Shown: positions 9,880 through 21,444, numbered from the stretch's first letter. The stretch: 64,000 nt of DNA from Flaccisagitta enflata (GCA_965153355.1 OZ231127.1:3782001-3846000); one strand, 5' to 3'. Notes: generated by a model from the letters alone, not told the origin. Numbers and translations: made by a program.

Positions 9880-10250
9880 CAACAACAATAAGAAAATTGA
9901 TAAGAAAGATGTGATGGAGAGACAGACATACAGATAGAGGGTCGGACGGACGGACAAATGGACGAACAGACAGGCAAACAGACAGAGCAACAGTCGGACA
10001 AAGTTTGGGGCCTTGGTGAGATCAGACAGCGAATCAAATGATAGACATACATGTTTTGAGACGTTCCCTTGATTGGTATGTCAAAAATTGAAGCAATCGA
10101 TCTGTCTGTCCATCCATCCATCCATCCATCCATCCATCCATCCATCCATCCATCCATCCATCTTTCCTCCTTGCATCACAAATATTTAGCGCGAATTTTA
10201 CTCCACGCAGTGGCACAGTTGGGACGCAGTGTTGCCCAGTCGGAATTGTT
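9880..10250. repeat. Degenerate (GACA/GGAC)n tract and (CATC)n array
   Basis: 9925-9990 is a decayed ACAGACGGACGGACAAATGG-type tract on the minus sense of the AGTCGC core. A perfect (CATC)n run lies at about 10108-10161. The pieces are too decayed to define an element. Confidence 0.6.
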
Positions 10251-10910
10251 CTTCCTTTGTATCTTCTTTTTCCTTCTCCTTCTTCGTCTTCTTTTTCTTC
10301 GTCTTCTTCGTCTTCTTCGTCTTCGTCTACTTCGTCTTCTTCTTCTTCTTCTTCTTCTTCTTCTTCTTCTTCTTCTTCTTCTTCTTCTTCTTCTTCTTCT
10401 CCTTCTTCTTTTTATTCTTCTTCTTGTTTTTCCTGTTCTTCTTCTTCTTCTTCTTCTTCTCCTTTTTTTTTCTTTTTCTTTTTCTTTTCTTCTTCTTTTT
10501 CTTCTTATTTTTCTTCTTCATCTGCTTCTTCTTCTTCTTCATCTCCTTCTTCTTCCTCTTCTTCTTCATTTTTTCTTTTTCTTCTTCTTCATTTTTTCTT
10601 CTTCCTCTTCCTCTTCTTTTTCTGCTGCTTCTTCTTCTTCTTCATTTCTTCTTTCTCTGCTTGTTCTTCTTCATTTCTTGTTCTTCTTCTTCTTCTTCAT
10701 TTCTTCTTCCTCTTTTTCTTCTTCTTCATTTCTTCTTCTTCCTCTTCTTCTTTTTCTTCACCTACTTCTTCTACTTCTTCTTCTCCTTCTTCTTCTTCTC
10801 CTTCTTCTTCTTTTTCTTTTTCTTTTTCTTCTTCTCCTTCTCCTTCTCCTTCTTCTTCTTCTCCTTCTCATTTGTAATCAACAAATCAATTTCTCCTTCT
10901 CCTTCTCTTC
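10250..10910. repeat. 650-bp (CTT)n-type polypyrimidine tract
   Basis: Almost pure C/T on this strand, dominated by TTC and TTCC words with scattered ATTTC and GCTTC. It generates open frames in three phases (polyS, polyF, polyL) without stops. The mirror-symmetric purine/pyrimidine composition suits H-DNA formation. Confidence 0.9.
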
Positions 10911-11690
10911 CCTCTTCTATTGCCCTTGACATGAAATATTCGCAGTCGTATAGGCAATCAAAGGCATTTTTTTCCCAAAGATGTTTTTCTTTCATCAGTG
11001 TTTTTTTTTAAATGATTTTCGTTTGAATTTGAGAGTTTTGAATCTCGAACAAGCCTTTGAAATCAAACAAGCAGTAGATTACCTACACAGAACTACACAC
11101 AGCGGCAAAGCATCATAATATCATGGTATCTGTAAATTTGGTTTGTCTTCGCAAATTAAATTCATTCGTTCATTCAAACCATTAAAACCATTTGAGGGAG
11201 CAAGAGGGGTGTGGGACCGAAAATTCTCTGGGGTAAATTCCATAGAGGCTGAGAGATGACCACAGCGTTTTGGATGTCAACTCATACCATTTGGATTGAC
11301 AACCAATTCTTTTTCTAAGAATCAACTGGCCTGCGAAATACTTACACAAGTATCATTTTCTGTTTGGATATATGAAGAGACAAAAAATTTTTTTTGGCTC
11401 AATGATATTGTAGTGTTGTTGATCTGCATTGGGTGTCAAAAGATTTTGAAATTGTATAGCTTTATAACTTTTTTTAACGAATTTTTTACTATTTTGTAAA
11501 CGGCTATCAAGGGTTTTAAACCTTATGATACGATGTCTTACAACTTACGGCCGCTCAGTACTTACAACAAATTGATTATAAAATCAAAAATGATTGCGAG
11601 ATTCATATTGCTAAGTAAGCTGTTTTTAAGAAGTTTTGAACAAGCTCGATTTTCGAGGTGTTAATCATCAACGTTTTCATTCATTCATTA
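10911..11690. other. Unique AT-rich region, nothing recognised
   Basis: Non-repetitive sequence without convincing exons, splice pairs or element ends. Frames here are short and of neutral composition. Confidence 0.4.
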
Positions 11691-11691
11691 T

Positions 11692-11938
11692 TGAGGGCGT
11701 GTTTCTAGTGACGACCAAAAACGCTTTTGTTCCTGTGAAACGCGATCATAGCGTGAACACATATTTAAGAATTTCAACTGTCCCTAAAGGGAGTGAGCAA
11801 AGTGAGTGAGCGAGGCCATGAACAGAGTGAGTGGGCGGATTGAGCGGAGCAAGTGAACAAACGAGCGAACAACCGAGTGGCCCGTTCAAAATGCGATCGT
11901 CTCTTACTAGATACAGCCCCTAGATACAGCCCCTCCAA
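11692..11938 (+). mobile_element. GAGTGAGC-core MITE, copy 1
   Basis: Left end GGGCGTGTTTCTAGTGACGA, then CAAAAACGCTTTTGTTCCTG, TGAAACGCGATCA and TTTCAACTGTCCC. A core of GAGTGAGC/GAGCGAGC words follows, then GTTCAAAATGCGATCGTCTC, and a right end CTAGATACAGCCCC, printed twice. The TIR is imperfect relative to copy 3 (42472-42733). No coding capacity. Confidence 0.65.
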
Positions 11939-12255
11939 AGATTAAAAAAGAATAAACATGATCATAAAAACAATGTAGAATGAATCCTTTACCCCCCCCC
12001 CCCCCGTAATATGTTTGCAGTAAATGACCTTAATGAGTTTACGGCGATGTTTTTGGGTTTTTTGTTTTGTTTTGTTTTGTTTTTTGCATTGTTTTATGTT
12101 TCGTTTTATTTTCTGGACGTATGTTTTTTGTCTTCTTTTTTTAAAGCTAGTTTCATATGCAAATTCACGTTTGAAGAGCACTGATTTATTGCTACAAATT
12201 TGTTATGGACATGTTATGCGTTTTTGGATGTGACGAACAAATGGTCACAAACATG
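11939..12255. other. Unique spacer with C12 and (GTTTT)n runs
   Basis: Contains a poly-C run at about 11993-12005 and a short (TTTTG)n run near 12063-12080. No gene is recognised. Confidence 0.4.
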
Positions 12256-12480
12256 TCGTAAGTTGCAGAAGTCACGTTGGTATGTCAGTCCATCCGTCTG
12301 TTGGTCGGTAAGTCCGTCAGTTGCTTCGTCCTACCTAAAGCCGCGGAAAGTCGGATGGACCGACTTAAGGTCGGACGAAGTAAAGGATGAACTGACCCAC
12401 CTACAGAAGGACGGACTGACATATCTGGCCCTACCTAACCGTCCGCGACCCTGAGTTTGGCTTGTTTGGCTTGTTTGGCT
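12256..12480 (+). mobile_element. Degenerate AGTCGC-family copy
   Basis: GTCCATCCGTCTGTTGGTCG, an internal inverted pair (GTCGGATGGACCGACTTAAG then GTCGGACGAAG), and the 3' motif CTACCTAACCGTCCGCGACC. The ends have decayed. Confidence 0.45.
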
Positions 12481-12525
12481 AGGGTCTGTTTCTATTCCTC
12501 GTCCTAACATTCGCTTTTTGATAAG

Positions 12526-12705
12526 CCATTTAGGCGCTCGCTACGTTCGTTCACTATCACCGCTCACTCACATCAATTCGCTCACTCACGTTCATTCGCT
12601 CTCACCGCTGACTCATTCACTTTGCTCATTCCCTCGTGGGATGGTAGAAATTCATGAATGTGTTCACGCTGATAACGCGTTTCAAGGGAACAAATGTGAT
12701 TGTAG
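12526..12705 (-). mobile_element. GAGTGAGC-core MITE, copy 2 (inverted, partial)
   Basis: On the minus strand it carries TTTGTTCCCTTGAAACGCGT, the ATTTCTACCATCCCACGAGG analogue, and a GAGC/GAGT-rich core, in the same order as copies 1 and 3. The outer CTAGT ends are not visible. Confidence 0.6.
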
Positions 12706-12804
12706 TTGGTGGGGTGTAGTTGCATCCACGCGACTAAAAAGATGAGGATGTAAGAAAGGAATCTGAGACTAATATAGATATAGACCATGACTAAGGGCAC
12801 TAGT

Positions 12805-12890
12805 AGAAACACAGCTTGGTCCGTTGGTCCATTGGTCCATCCGTTGGTCCGTTGTTCCGTTGGTCCGTTGGTCCGTTGGTCCGTCTGTGA
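12805..12890. repeat. (TTGGTCCG)n octamer array
   Basis: About nine copies of TTGGTCCG with CAT variants. This is the same unit that forms the variable core of AGTCGC elements, here free of recognisable ends. Confidence 0.75.
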
Positions 12891-12961
12891 TGATTCAGTG
12901 AAAGAGTGCAAAAACACGCATTTGTGAAGCTGCAGTTATGCTTGTATGAGACTGAGCATAA

Positions 12962-13785
12962 CAGGGTGAGCAAAAAATTTGGAATTTACATATCATCACA
13001 AAAACCATATTTCCAAACATCCTAGTTGGATGAAATTTGAAATACAATCTCATAATTAGTCCTAGTCCTTTCACAAGATCTTTACCGTAAAAAATTTAGC
13101 AAAGAACTGTGATTATGTTTAGCTGAAAATAGTAAAAAGACTGGTATCTTAAAGTGGGGAAAGAACATCGATGCACTTAGTCTTACAGTACGACGATTAT
13201 GGCTAAAAATTTGGTTTATGTCATACAGCAAGGTCGAGAAAAAAACTTTTTTCGGTCACTTTTGGATCAATTTTTTGCATCGAAAAGTCCACCATGAACC
13301 AAAAAAATGGTCGTATATGCTTCTTGGAGCCACACACCATTCCCACAATAAGAAATGGTCCGCAGTTGGACATTTTACTGGATGGAAAACAATCTATACA
13401 ACGAGGAAAGCCGGTGAACGAGTAAATTGTGCATGAGAATAATTTTATGCGATCATTTTTCTTTTTTTGTCTCCGATACAGTTTTGGAACTTAGACCATT
13501 TTTTTCTACCAAATGTCGTTATAATGATGATAACTGACTGTGAAAATTTTTTCCACCATGATTTTTACTGTTTTGTCACCCTAAGCCTTTATCACCTGAG
13601 GGTGGTCGGGTGACAAAAGAAATTCTAAAAAACGCAGAAGGAAGTTTATTATTTTTGTTTAAGATACTTTCCGTCGGAAATAAGCTATGAAATTTTTATT
13701 GTAGTCGTGGAACATGTTCAACTACTTGCATGATAATTTTTATGGTTTTAAGCCAATTTTAAGTATCGATTTCTCACCCTGGATT
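12962..13785. mobile_element. Possible TIR element, CAGGGTGAG termini
   Basis: Left CAGGGTGAGCAAAAAATTTG and right TCGATTTCTCACCCTG share a 9-bp inverted end (CAGGGTGAG). TA duplication is not preserved (AA and GA flanks). The interior is AT-rich. A 72-codon frame at 13218-13436 (contains HHEPKKW) is unrecognised. An old mariner-type fragment is the best guess. Confidence 0.35.
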
Positions 13786-14099
13786 CTAAAAAACGTTGCA
13801 AAAAAGCATTTTCGAAAAAAAGATTTTTTGGCTCGTAAATAACAAATCTGTAAAATGGACAAACTTTTTGCATTTTTAAAAACAAACGACGCGAGATATA
13901 GTAAATTGCTAGTGTCGCATGTTTTTGGAGTTCCATATTTTCATTTTCTATGCAAATTTGTTATTTACAGTGAGCATAAGTAGGGTGGATTTTTTGCTCT
14001 GCCAAAAAAGCGACAAAATGAAAACAACATTTGACATCAGCAACGTTACTGGACAGATGCGGAGCCTTGCATTTGATAACTGGGCTTGGTATGATTAGA
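13786..14099. other. Unique AT-rich spacer
   Basis: No gene, RNA or element end recognised. GAGCATAA occurs both here (13974) and before the preceding element (12953), which might be a duplication but is not supported by matching ends. Confidence 0.3.
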
Positions 14100-14102
14100 A
14101 TT

Positions 14103-14165
<63 letters not shown>

Positions 14166-14203
14166 AAAAAAAAAGAAAAAGAAAAAAAAGAAAAAAAGAA
14201 AAA

Positions 14204-14247
<44 letters not shown>

Positions 14248-14373
14248 AGAAAAAGAAAAAAAAACAGAAATAAAGAAAAAGAGAAAAAGGAAAAAAAGGG
14301 AAAAAAGAACCGATGAAACAAATGGACCCAATGAAAATAGAAACACAGTGAGAAATACGGAAAGAAAGAAAGA

Positions 14374-14406
<33 letters not shown>

Positions 14407-14482
14407 AAGTAAGAAAGAAGAAAGACAAAATGAAAGAAGGAGAGAAAATAGGAGAATAGAAGAAAAGGAAGAAGGAAAGTGA

Positions 14483-14546
<64 letters not shown>

Positions 14547-14613
14547 AAAAAGAAAAATGAGTTACCGAAAGAAGGAAAGAAACAAATTGACAAAGAAATA
14601 AACGCAACAAAAA

Positions 14614-14677
<64 letters not shown>

Positions 14678-14709
14678 AAAAAGAAAATAAATAAAAAGAA
14701 AGGAAAACA

Positions 14710-14793
<84 letters not shown>

Positions 14794-14830
14794 AGGAAAG
14801 AAAGAAAGAAGGTCAAAGGATTGAAATGAA
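14100..14830. repeat. (GAAA)n super-array (~720 bp)
   Basis: Four perfect (GAAA)n blocks (about 14104-14166, 14481-14547, 14614-14678, 14710-14800) are separated by purine-rich decayed sequence. All frames (KKERKKER, SFFLSFFL) are artefacts. Confidence 0.92.
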
Positions 14831-15037
14831 AAAACATTGATTGAACTTATGGATGAATGAATGAAGGAATAAATGAATGAATGAAGGAATGAATGAGTGA
14901 GAACAATGAATTACCGAATACATGAATCATTGAATACGCGGATTAATCAATGAGATGAGAGCAAAAAAATTACCAACAAAAACAAAATCTGTAAGACACA
15001 ATGAAAAATATGCTAAAAAAAGCAATTATCATAATGC

Positions 15038-15179
15038 TTTTTAATCGCGGACACGCGACTCTATAACCCACTTTTTGGTCCGTCGGTCCGTCCGTTCGTC
15101 GGTAACAAAGTTCTTTTTCGACTTTTTCCGCTCCTGCCCACCCGTCCACGACTAATGCTGCCGTGTATACGGCCTTGTT
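15038..15179 (+). mobile_element. AGTCGC-family left module (short form)
   Basis: TTTTTAATCGCGGACACGCG, ACTCTATAACCC, a short (GGTCCGTC)n tract, CGCTCCTGCCCACCCGTCCA, CGACTAATGCTG and a final CCGTGTATACGGCCTTGTT. Complete at both module ends and 142 bp long. Confidence 0.75.
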
Positions 15180-16050
15180 CTATGTAACTTAGCTGATAGA
15201 ATTCAAATTTGTAAAAAAATTTTAAATAAAATAATTTTCCGATATGTAGCTAACATTTCCAGACTTTTTTGATCACATTAACATCACCGTTTGAGGAATA
15301 AGGTTTTGTAGGGCTTCATAAAAAGGGCAAGTCTGGGGACCTCTATCATGTTAGATCTTAAAATGTACGCAGTACCTTGGGAAACACATATCTAGGCTTG
15401 CTTGACCCAATTTTAAGTGCGTGTGCGAATATCATGAAAAAAAAGCCAAAAATAGCCATGTTTACCTAATTTTGGCTATTTTTTGCTCAAAAACTGCTCT
15501 TAAACATGAAAAAGAGCCTTGAAATTTTTTAAGCACACAAAATAGACCCTAATTAGGCTGTATGCAAAATATTTTGAGATTCTGACTGTTTCTAGGTACT
15601 TAGATTTAAAAAAAAAACATTCTTTTTGCAATTTTTTAAAAGAAAAAAATGTTATTACCCCCCTTAAAGTTGACCGATTTAGACGAAATTTTTACTGGAG
15701 GTACTTCACATCATGGACTACCTCCATGTAAAATTTTTTAAAATCGGAGCACTGTAAGTACTGAAAATTTTGTTTGAAATGAAAAAAGGAGATAATTTGC
15801 ATAAAAGATATGAAAATATCAATATTTTGTTTATCATAATAGATTTTGCATAAATTTTTTTTGTTTTGTTATCAAGAAATAATATACTTACAAAAACAAT
15901 TTTCAGAAATCTTAAAATTAGATGAAAATTTTTTGACCTTATTGAAAGCCAAATTCCTCGCGATCTTGCTCCGTGTCTTATGTACTGTGCAATCCTGTAT
16001 AAACAATCGTGAATCTACAGTCACTTTTCATTTATCCATTTTGGCCAACA
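15180..16050. other. AT-rich unique region
   Basis: About 870 bp between two AGTCGC elements. It has no convincing splice signals, inverted ends or coding frames. Confidence 0.4.
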
Positions 16051-16283
16051 TTTTTAGTCGCGTGCAAAGCGACTCTACAACCCGCTTTGTCAGTCTGCTG
16101 GTCCGTCGGTCCGTCCGTCTGTCCATCCATCGGTCCATCTGTCCGTCCGTCTGTCACACGTTACTTTTTTGGCGTTTATGGGGTTTTTGGCTATACCGCT
16201 CCTGCCCAAATGCTCCACTGACCTTAAATATGGCCCCTGCCCACCCGCACGCGACTGGGGTAGCCGTGTATCTGGCCTTGTTG
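16051..16283 (+). mobile_element. AGTCGC-family left module, subfamily D
   Basis: TTTTTAGTCGCGTGCAAAGC, GACTCTACAACCCGC, a (CCGT)n/(CATC)n tract, then GGCGTTTATGGGGTTTTTGG and CTATACCGCTCCTGCCC, an extra AAATGCTCCACTGACCTTAA segment, and CGCGACTGGGGTAGCCGTGT ending in CCTTGTT. The same subfamily is inverted at 58752-58969. Confidence 0.75.
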
Positions 16284-16483
16284 TGACTACTGCCAATGGG
16301 CCTGTCCTGCCCTCAATCACCCTCTTTTCATAAATCTGCCGCATATCCTCTGATGAACATTCAGAAATAGTCGATCAACATAACTGACCTAGACTTTTAT
16401 GGAAAAAAGCTTGTAAAGAATGTTTTTTATATGCTCCCCCCCCCCCAAGAAATACCAAATTTTTTGCACATCCTGTGAGGGTG

Positions 16484-16570
16484 GGGGTCCTAGTGGGGGA
16501 AAGTTTGGATGGGGGTAGTATATCCCTGCCCACCCGTCCGCAACGATATTGTGACCCCGCGTCACTTGTC
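16484..16570 (+). mobile_element. AGTCGC-family 3' fragment, subfamily C
   Basis: CCTGCCCACCCGTCCGCAAC, GATATTGTGACCCCGCGTCA and CTTGT match the 3' ends at 39400, 39877 and 55338. The 5' part is absent or very diverged. Confidence 0.6.
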
Positions 16571-16593
16571 TTCTTATAACTGCTTGTTCTTGT

Positions 16594-17481
16594 GAGATGG
16601 AGATAGAGACATGAAAAATAAAGGAATCTGAGACAAAGAAAGAGACGCTGAATCATGCCCGAACTGAGTCATGGGCACGACAAAAAGTCAAAGAGATGGA
16701 GATAGAGACATGCAAAATAAAGGAATCTGAGACAAAGAAAGAGACGCTGAATCACATCCGAACTGAGTCACGGGCACGTCAAAAAGTCAAAGAGATGGAG
16801 ATAGAGACATGAAAAATAAAGGAATCTGAGACAAAGAAAAAGACGCTGAATCATGCCCGAACTGAGTCACGGGCACGACAAAAAGTCAAAGAGATGGAGA
16901 TAGAGACATGCAAAATAAAGGAATCTGAGACAAAGAAAGAGACACTGAATCCTACCCGAACTGAGCCACGGGTAGACAAAATGTCAAAGAGATGGAGATA
17001 GAGACATGAAAAATAAAGGAATCTGAGACAAAGAAAGAGACGCTGAATCATACCCGAACTGAGTCACGGGTAGACAAAATGTCAAAGAGATGGAGATAGA
17101 GACATGAAAAATAAAGGAATCTGAGACAAAGAAAGAGACGCTGAATCATACCCGAACTGAGTCACGGGTAGACAAAATGTCAAAGAGATGGAGATAGAGA
17201 CATGAAAAATAAAGGAATCTGAGACAAAGAAAGAGACGCTGAATCATACCCAAACTGAGTCACGGGTAGACAAAATGTCGAAGAGATGGAGATAGAGACA
17301 TGAAAAATAAAGGAATCTGAGACAAAGAAAGAGACGCTGAATCATACCCGAACTGAGTCACGGGTAGACAAAATGTCGAAGAGATGGAGATAGAGACATG
17401 AAAAATAAAGGAATCTGAGACAAAGAAAGAGACGCTGAATCATACCCGAACTGAGTCGCGGGTACGACCAAAAGTCAAAGA
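16594..17481. repeat. 98/99-bp tandem repeat, nine units
   Basis: Units start at 16594, 16693, 16792, 16891, 16989, 17087, 17185, 17283 and 17381. Each begins GAGATGGAGATAGAGACATG, then AAAATAAAGGAATCTGAGAC, AAAGAAAGAGACGCTGAATC, and a CCCGAACTGAGTCACGGGTA palindrome-like block. The first four are 99-bp variants with GGGCACGACAAAAAGTC. The rest are 98-bp with GGGTAGACAAAATGTC. A variant switch inside the array suggests unequal exchange. Confidence 0.92.
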
Positions 17482-17910
17482 GAGAAAGACTAGCGTTCAT
17501 TTAGGTACATCAGCCGGGATATGTCAGCGGAGATCTGCTCCTTTTCAAAATATTCATTTTTTTTTCATATTCAAATATCTTTTCATGATTACGCCTTCAT
17601 ACAAATGAGCTTCGAGCATAAGACGAGATTATTCATGAACATGTCATTTATGTCAGTTTCTCCTTAATCTTGTACTTGAGAGCTTGTAAAAGTAAGAATG
17701 TCAAGCATCACAGAGTTAGCCAACGAGCAACTAACTATCTTGGAACGAAGTGATAAACTGTATAGTTAAAGTCATAGACTAAGTGATTAACTATATAGTT
17801 AAAGCCATAGACTAAGTTTCAAACGTGAAAGTTTTGAAAATGATGCTTCCTGCATGCCGTCTACAATGCTGATCTTTACAGAATTTCGTTTTATTGGATA
17901 CATCGTAACA
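17482..17910. other. Unique spacer
   Basis: Non-repetitive, apart from a short duplication of CTATATAGTTAAAGCCATAG near 17758-17812. No gene is recognised. Confidence 0.35.
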
Positions 17911-18520
17911 GTCAGTGCCACACTCTTGATCCCACCCACATATAGTGCCACGCTATGGAGCACACATCCAGTGCCAAACTCTGGATCCAACTGCTCGTGA
18001 CAAAATTTTGAGCCCATCTCACGTCAAGTGAGAGCACATATCCAGTTTCACACATTTGAGCCCACTTATAGTGCCGCACTCTTAAGCACATGTTAGGTTT
18101 CATATATTTGAGCCCACTTATATATAATATATAATACAAGTTATATTGTCACATTCTCAAGCACATATCAAGTTTTACACATTGTAGCCCATGTATATTG
18201 CCACACACTCTAGCACATATCAATTTTCATATATTTGAGCCCACATACAGTGCCACACTTTTTAACACACGCCAAATGTCAAACTCTCAAACACATACCC
18301 CACACATCACATTCCATGCTTTCCAGCACACATGAAATTCTGCAGTCGAGAACACACTTCAAGAGTCACACTTTTGAGAACACCTCATCTGCTTAACTCT
18401 CAAGCACACAAAGTGCCACACTCTTTAGCACATATCGAATGCCACACTCGTGAGATCCACATGTATGGTTATGGGCCCATATTTTGTGCCACGCTCTCGA
18501 ACACACATCGTAAGGGCTAA
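17911..18520. repeat. Degenerate ~40-60 bp minisatellite (AGTGCCACACTCT type)
   Basis: About a dozen decayed units of AGTGCCACACTCTTGAGCAC followed by ACATCCAGT or ATATATTTGAGCCCACAT. It is old and irregular. Confidence 0.7.
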
Positions 18521-18890
18521 AAAAGTAAAGATGCTAGGAATCATATCACTTAGACTTCAGATATACACAATTGACATAAACAAGAAGTTGGCCATCAAAC
18601 GCAAAAAGCGTTTTGCCACTAGAAACTTGTATGATTGTATCAATGTACATTTCTTTTCCTTTGGTCTAAATGAGAGCCAATATGATCTTGGTCTCAACAC
18701 GTCAGGTTACTTTGTAAGGTAAAATGCAGAATTGAACCTTAACGCTTTTCTTTTTCTTTCTGATTTTTTTTCTCTTAATCAGAATCCCCAAATTTTTTGA
18801 GAGCTGCTGCAGCCCTGAGCAGCCTGGGGCCGCCCGGGCCAGGCCAGCTAAGGAAGAGCAAGAAATAGAAAAATAGGATAGTGAAATTAA
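18521..18890. other. Unique spacer
   Basis: Includes a GC-rich inverted tract near 18805-18850 (GCAGCCTGGGGCCGCCCGGG). No gene is recognised. Confidence 0.35.
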
Positions 18891-18894
18891 AAGA

Positions 18895-19115
<221 letters not shown>

Positions 19116-19541
19116 GTGCAAGTGTAAGGACACACAAACTAACTCATTGAAATAAAGTTTAAACTTCATTGCAACTCTTGGAAAGCCAATTAAACTCTTA
19201 TCAGGCCAAACTGTGGTCTGCGCAAGTGGGCACGAGTTTTTGGTGGTATACGTACGTGAAAACCATTTGCTTAACTGACAGAGTGAAGCACCGCTAGAGC
19301 GCACCCGCTAACAAAGCATGTCCGACTATAAGGCATACAACTTGCTGCCACAGGAGTTTTTTTTTAATTATTTCTATGTTGGCTATTAGGCAGGTGCAGC
19401 TATAAGTATAAGGCAGCTTCAATATAAGGCATGCTTTTGTCGACTCCCTTAAAAAGCTCACTAATGAACCTTATCGTAGCTAATAGTGAGGTTATTGACC
19501 TACTTTACCATAAAGAAGATTGAAATCAAGCAGACCGTTTG
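19116..19541. other. Unique spacer
   Basis: Contains a local AAGGCAGGTGCAGCTATAAG/TATAAGGCAGC duplication near 19390-19430. No gene is recognised. Confidence 0.35.
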
Positions 19542-20425
19542 TTTTTAGTCGCGTATACACATCTGACGGTCGGTTGGTCTGACGATCGGTCTATTGGTCC
19601 GTCCATCCAGCAGTCGTCCCCAACATTGCTTTTCGGGCAGCGGCCCCCAAGGGAGACAGAGTCCTGTAGAACACAGGGTGACTTTCGTTCATCCGTCCAT
19701 TATTCTATTCGTCCATTTGTCCCCCATTAACCTTTTCAGGCCAAATATGGCAAAATCAGCCCTCAAAGGCCTAAAATCTGCCCCTCAGGCCTGAAATCTG
19801 CCCCTCAGGCCTGAAATCTGCCCCTTAGGCCTGAAATCTGCCCCTCAGGCCTGAAATCTGCCCCTCAGGCCTGAAATCTGCCCCCCAGGCCTGAAATCTG
19901 CCATCTCAGGCCTGAAATCTGCCTTCTCAAGCCGTAAATCTTCCTTCCCAGACTTGAAATCAGCCCTGTCAGGCCTGAAATCTGCTATCTCAGGCTGGAA
20001 ATCTGCTATCTCAGGCTTTAAATCTGCTATCTCAGGCCTGAAATCTGTCTTTTTTGGTAGCGGCCCCAAAGAGGATGATGACCTGTAGAACACAGGGGGA
20101 CTTTCCTTTATCCGCCCATTTGTTTGTTTGTTTGTTCGACAGTTCCCCCAGACCCTCTCAGGCCTGAAATCTGCCTTCTCAGGCCTGAAATTTACCCTGT
20201 CAGGATTGGAATCTGTCCTCTCAGGCCTTAAATCTTACCTCTAAGGCCTGAATTCTGCCCTCACAGATTCTAGGTTCGATAGGGCAGATTCAAGGTCCAT
20301 GTGTTCTACGGGTCTTCGTCTCCTTTGGGGCCGCTGCTCTGCTTCCTCTCATTTAATTAACAATCATGCAAAGCAGGGCAACGGGTATCGCTGGTTACAT
20401 ATTGCCCTTGGGCGACCTGTTCAGC
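19542..20425 (+). mobile_element. AGTCGC composite with fold-back arms and AGGCCTGAAATCTGCC minisatellite
   Basis: Starts TTTTTAGTCGCG (19542) and has a short TCGG/TCCG tract, then the arm GGGCAGCGGCCCCCAAGGGA and GTCCTGTAGAACACAGGGTG. A 19-bp minisatellite CAGGCCTGAAATCTGCCCCT runs over 19765-20050. A second arm (GGTAGCGGCCCCAAAG at 20056) is followed by more units and the inverted arm TTTGGGGCCGCTGCTCTGCT (20315). The tail GCAGGGCAACGGGTATCGCT is at 20373-20393. No protein is encoded. Confidence 0.6.
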
Positions 20426-20515
20426 AGTTTCGACAGTTTCCTCTTCACTGCCCCTGCCCAAATGCTGGATTTTCATTTCTGTAACTGGCCCTGCCCCAGC
20501 CCCTACTTTTTTTCA

Positions 20516-20727
20516 AATTTTATTCATGCTTTGATTTTGTGTTTGTAGTATTCATTCTAAAGATAGGGTTGGAGCCTCAACGCAGGGCTCTACGTTAGCC
20601 TTGCGTCTCCAACCTAGAGAATCTACTCCATGGCGATGCGAGAACCCGACGGAAAAAAAAGGAGGAATCTGAAAAAGCTCCAGTCGAAGTTTTGAGTTAA
20701 TACATATAATTTGGATGCGAGGCCCCC
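20516..20727. repeat. 212-bp direct duplication, copy 1
   Basis: Nearly identical (about three differences) to 21977-22189. It includes CTACGTTAGCCTTGCGTCTC and TCCATGGCGATGCGAGAACC. Pairing with copy 2 implies recent duplication or gene conversion of the intervening ~1.25 kb. Confidence 0.85.
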
Positions 20728-20734
20728 CCGCCTC

Positions 20735-21425
20735 AGGGTCAAATCCCGGCCTCGAGGCACAAATCCAGCCTCGAGGCTCAATCCCAGCCTCGAGGCTCAA
20801 ATCCCTACCTCAAGGCTCAAATCCAGCCTCAAGGATCAAATCCTAGCCTCAAGGCTCAAATCCCTGCCTCAAAGCTCAAATCCCTGCCTCAAAGCTCAAA
20901 TCCCTGCCTCAAAGCTCAAATCCCAGCCTCAAAGCTCAAATCCCAGCCTCAAAGCTCAAATCCCAGCCTCAAAGCTCAAATCCCAGCCTCAAAGCTCAAA
21001 TCTCAGGCTCGAAACTCAAATCGAAGCCTTGAAGCTCAAATCGAAGCCTTGAAGCTCAAATCCCAGCCTTGAAGCTCTAATCCCAGCCTCAAGGCTCAAA
21101 TCCAAGCCTCCAGGCTCCAATCCTAGTCTCAAGGCCCAAATCCTAGTCTTGAGGCCCAAATCCTAGTCTCGTGGCTCAAATCCCAGCCTCAAAGCTCAAA
21201 TCCCAGCCATGAAGCTCAAATCTCTGCCTGGAAGCTCAAATCCCAGCCTTGAGGCTTAAAACTAAGCCTCCAGGCTCAAATCACAGCCTTGGGACCCAAA
21301 TAAAACCAGCATAGGTCATCGGCCCCTTTGGGGCCGCTGCCCCACTAACCAGCTCACACCCACATACACTCACATAGGGGCAACGGGTACCGCTGACCAT
21401 CTAACGCTTTTGCGACTATTCCTCC
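20735..21425 (+). mobile_element. Right-module unit 1 with CTCAAATCCCAGCCTCAAAG minisatellite
   Basis: About 28 units of a 19-bp repeat (CTCAAATCCCAGCCTCAAAG and variants), then GCATAGGTCATCGGCCCCTT, TGGGGCCGCTGCCCC, an ACACCCACATACACTCACAT spacer, GGGGCAACGGGTACCGCTGA and CCATCTAACGCTTTTGCGAC TATT. This is the AGTCGC-family right module with an expanded minisatellite. Frames reading KLKSQPQSSNP are repeat artefacts. Confidence 0.7.
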
Positions 21426-21444
21426 TTCTTCTTCTTCTTCCCCC

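Noticed and set aside
10069-11011. Overlapping long frames of polyL, polyF and polyS
   Set aside because: Products of the CTT polypyrimidine tract read in three phases.
13218-13436. 72-codon frame as a mariner transposase fragment
   Set aside because: No DDE/D spacing or recognisable transposase motif is visible; the position inside a possible TIR element alone is not enough.
12953-13981. GAGCATAA at both ends as an 8-bp target duplication of a ~1-kb element
   Set aside because: The adjacent sequences (CAGGGTGAGC and ATTTACAGT) are not inverted repeats.
16594-17481. Possible CRISPR or rDNA spacer array
   Set aside because: 98/99-bp units are head-to-tail with no unique spacers and no rRNA sequence nearby.
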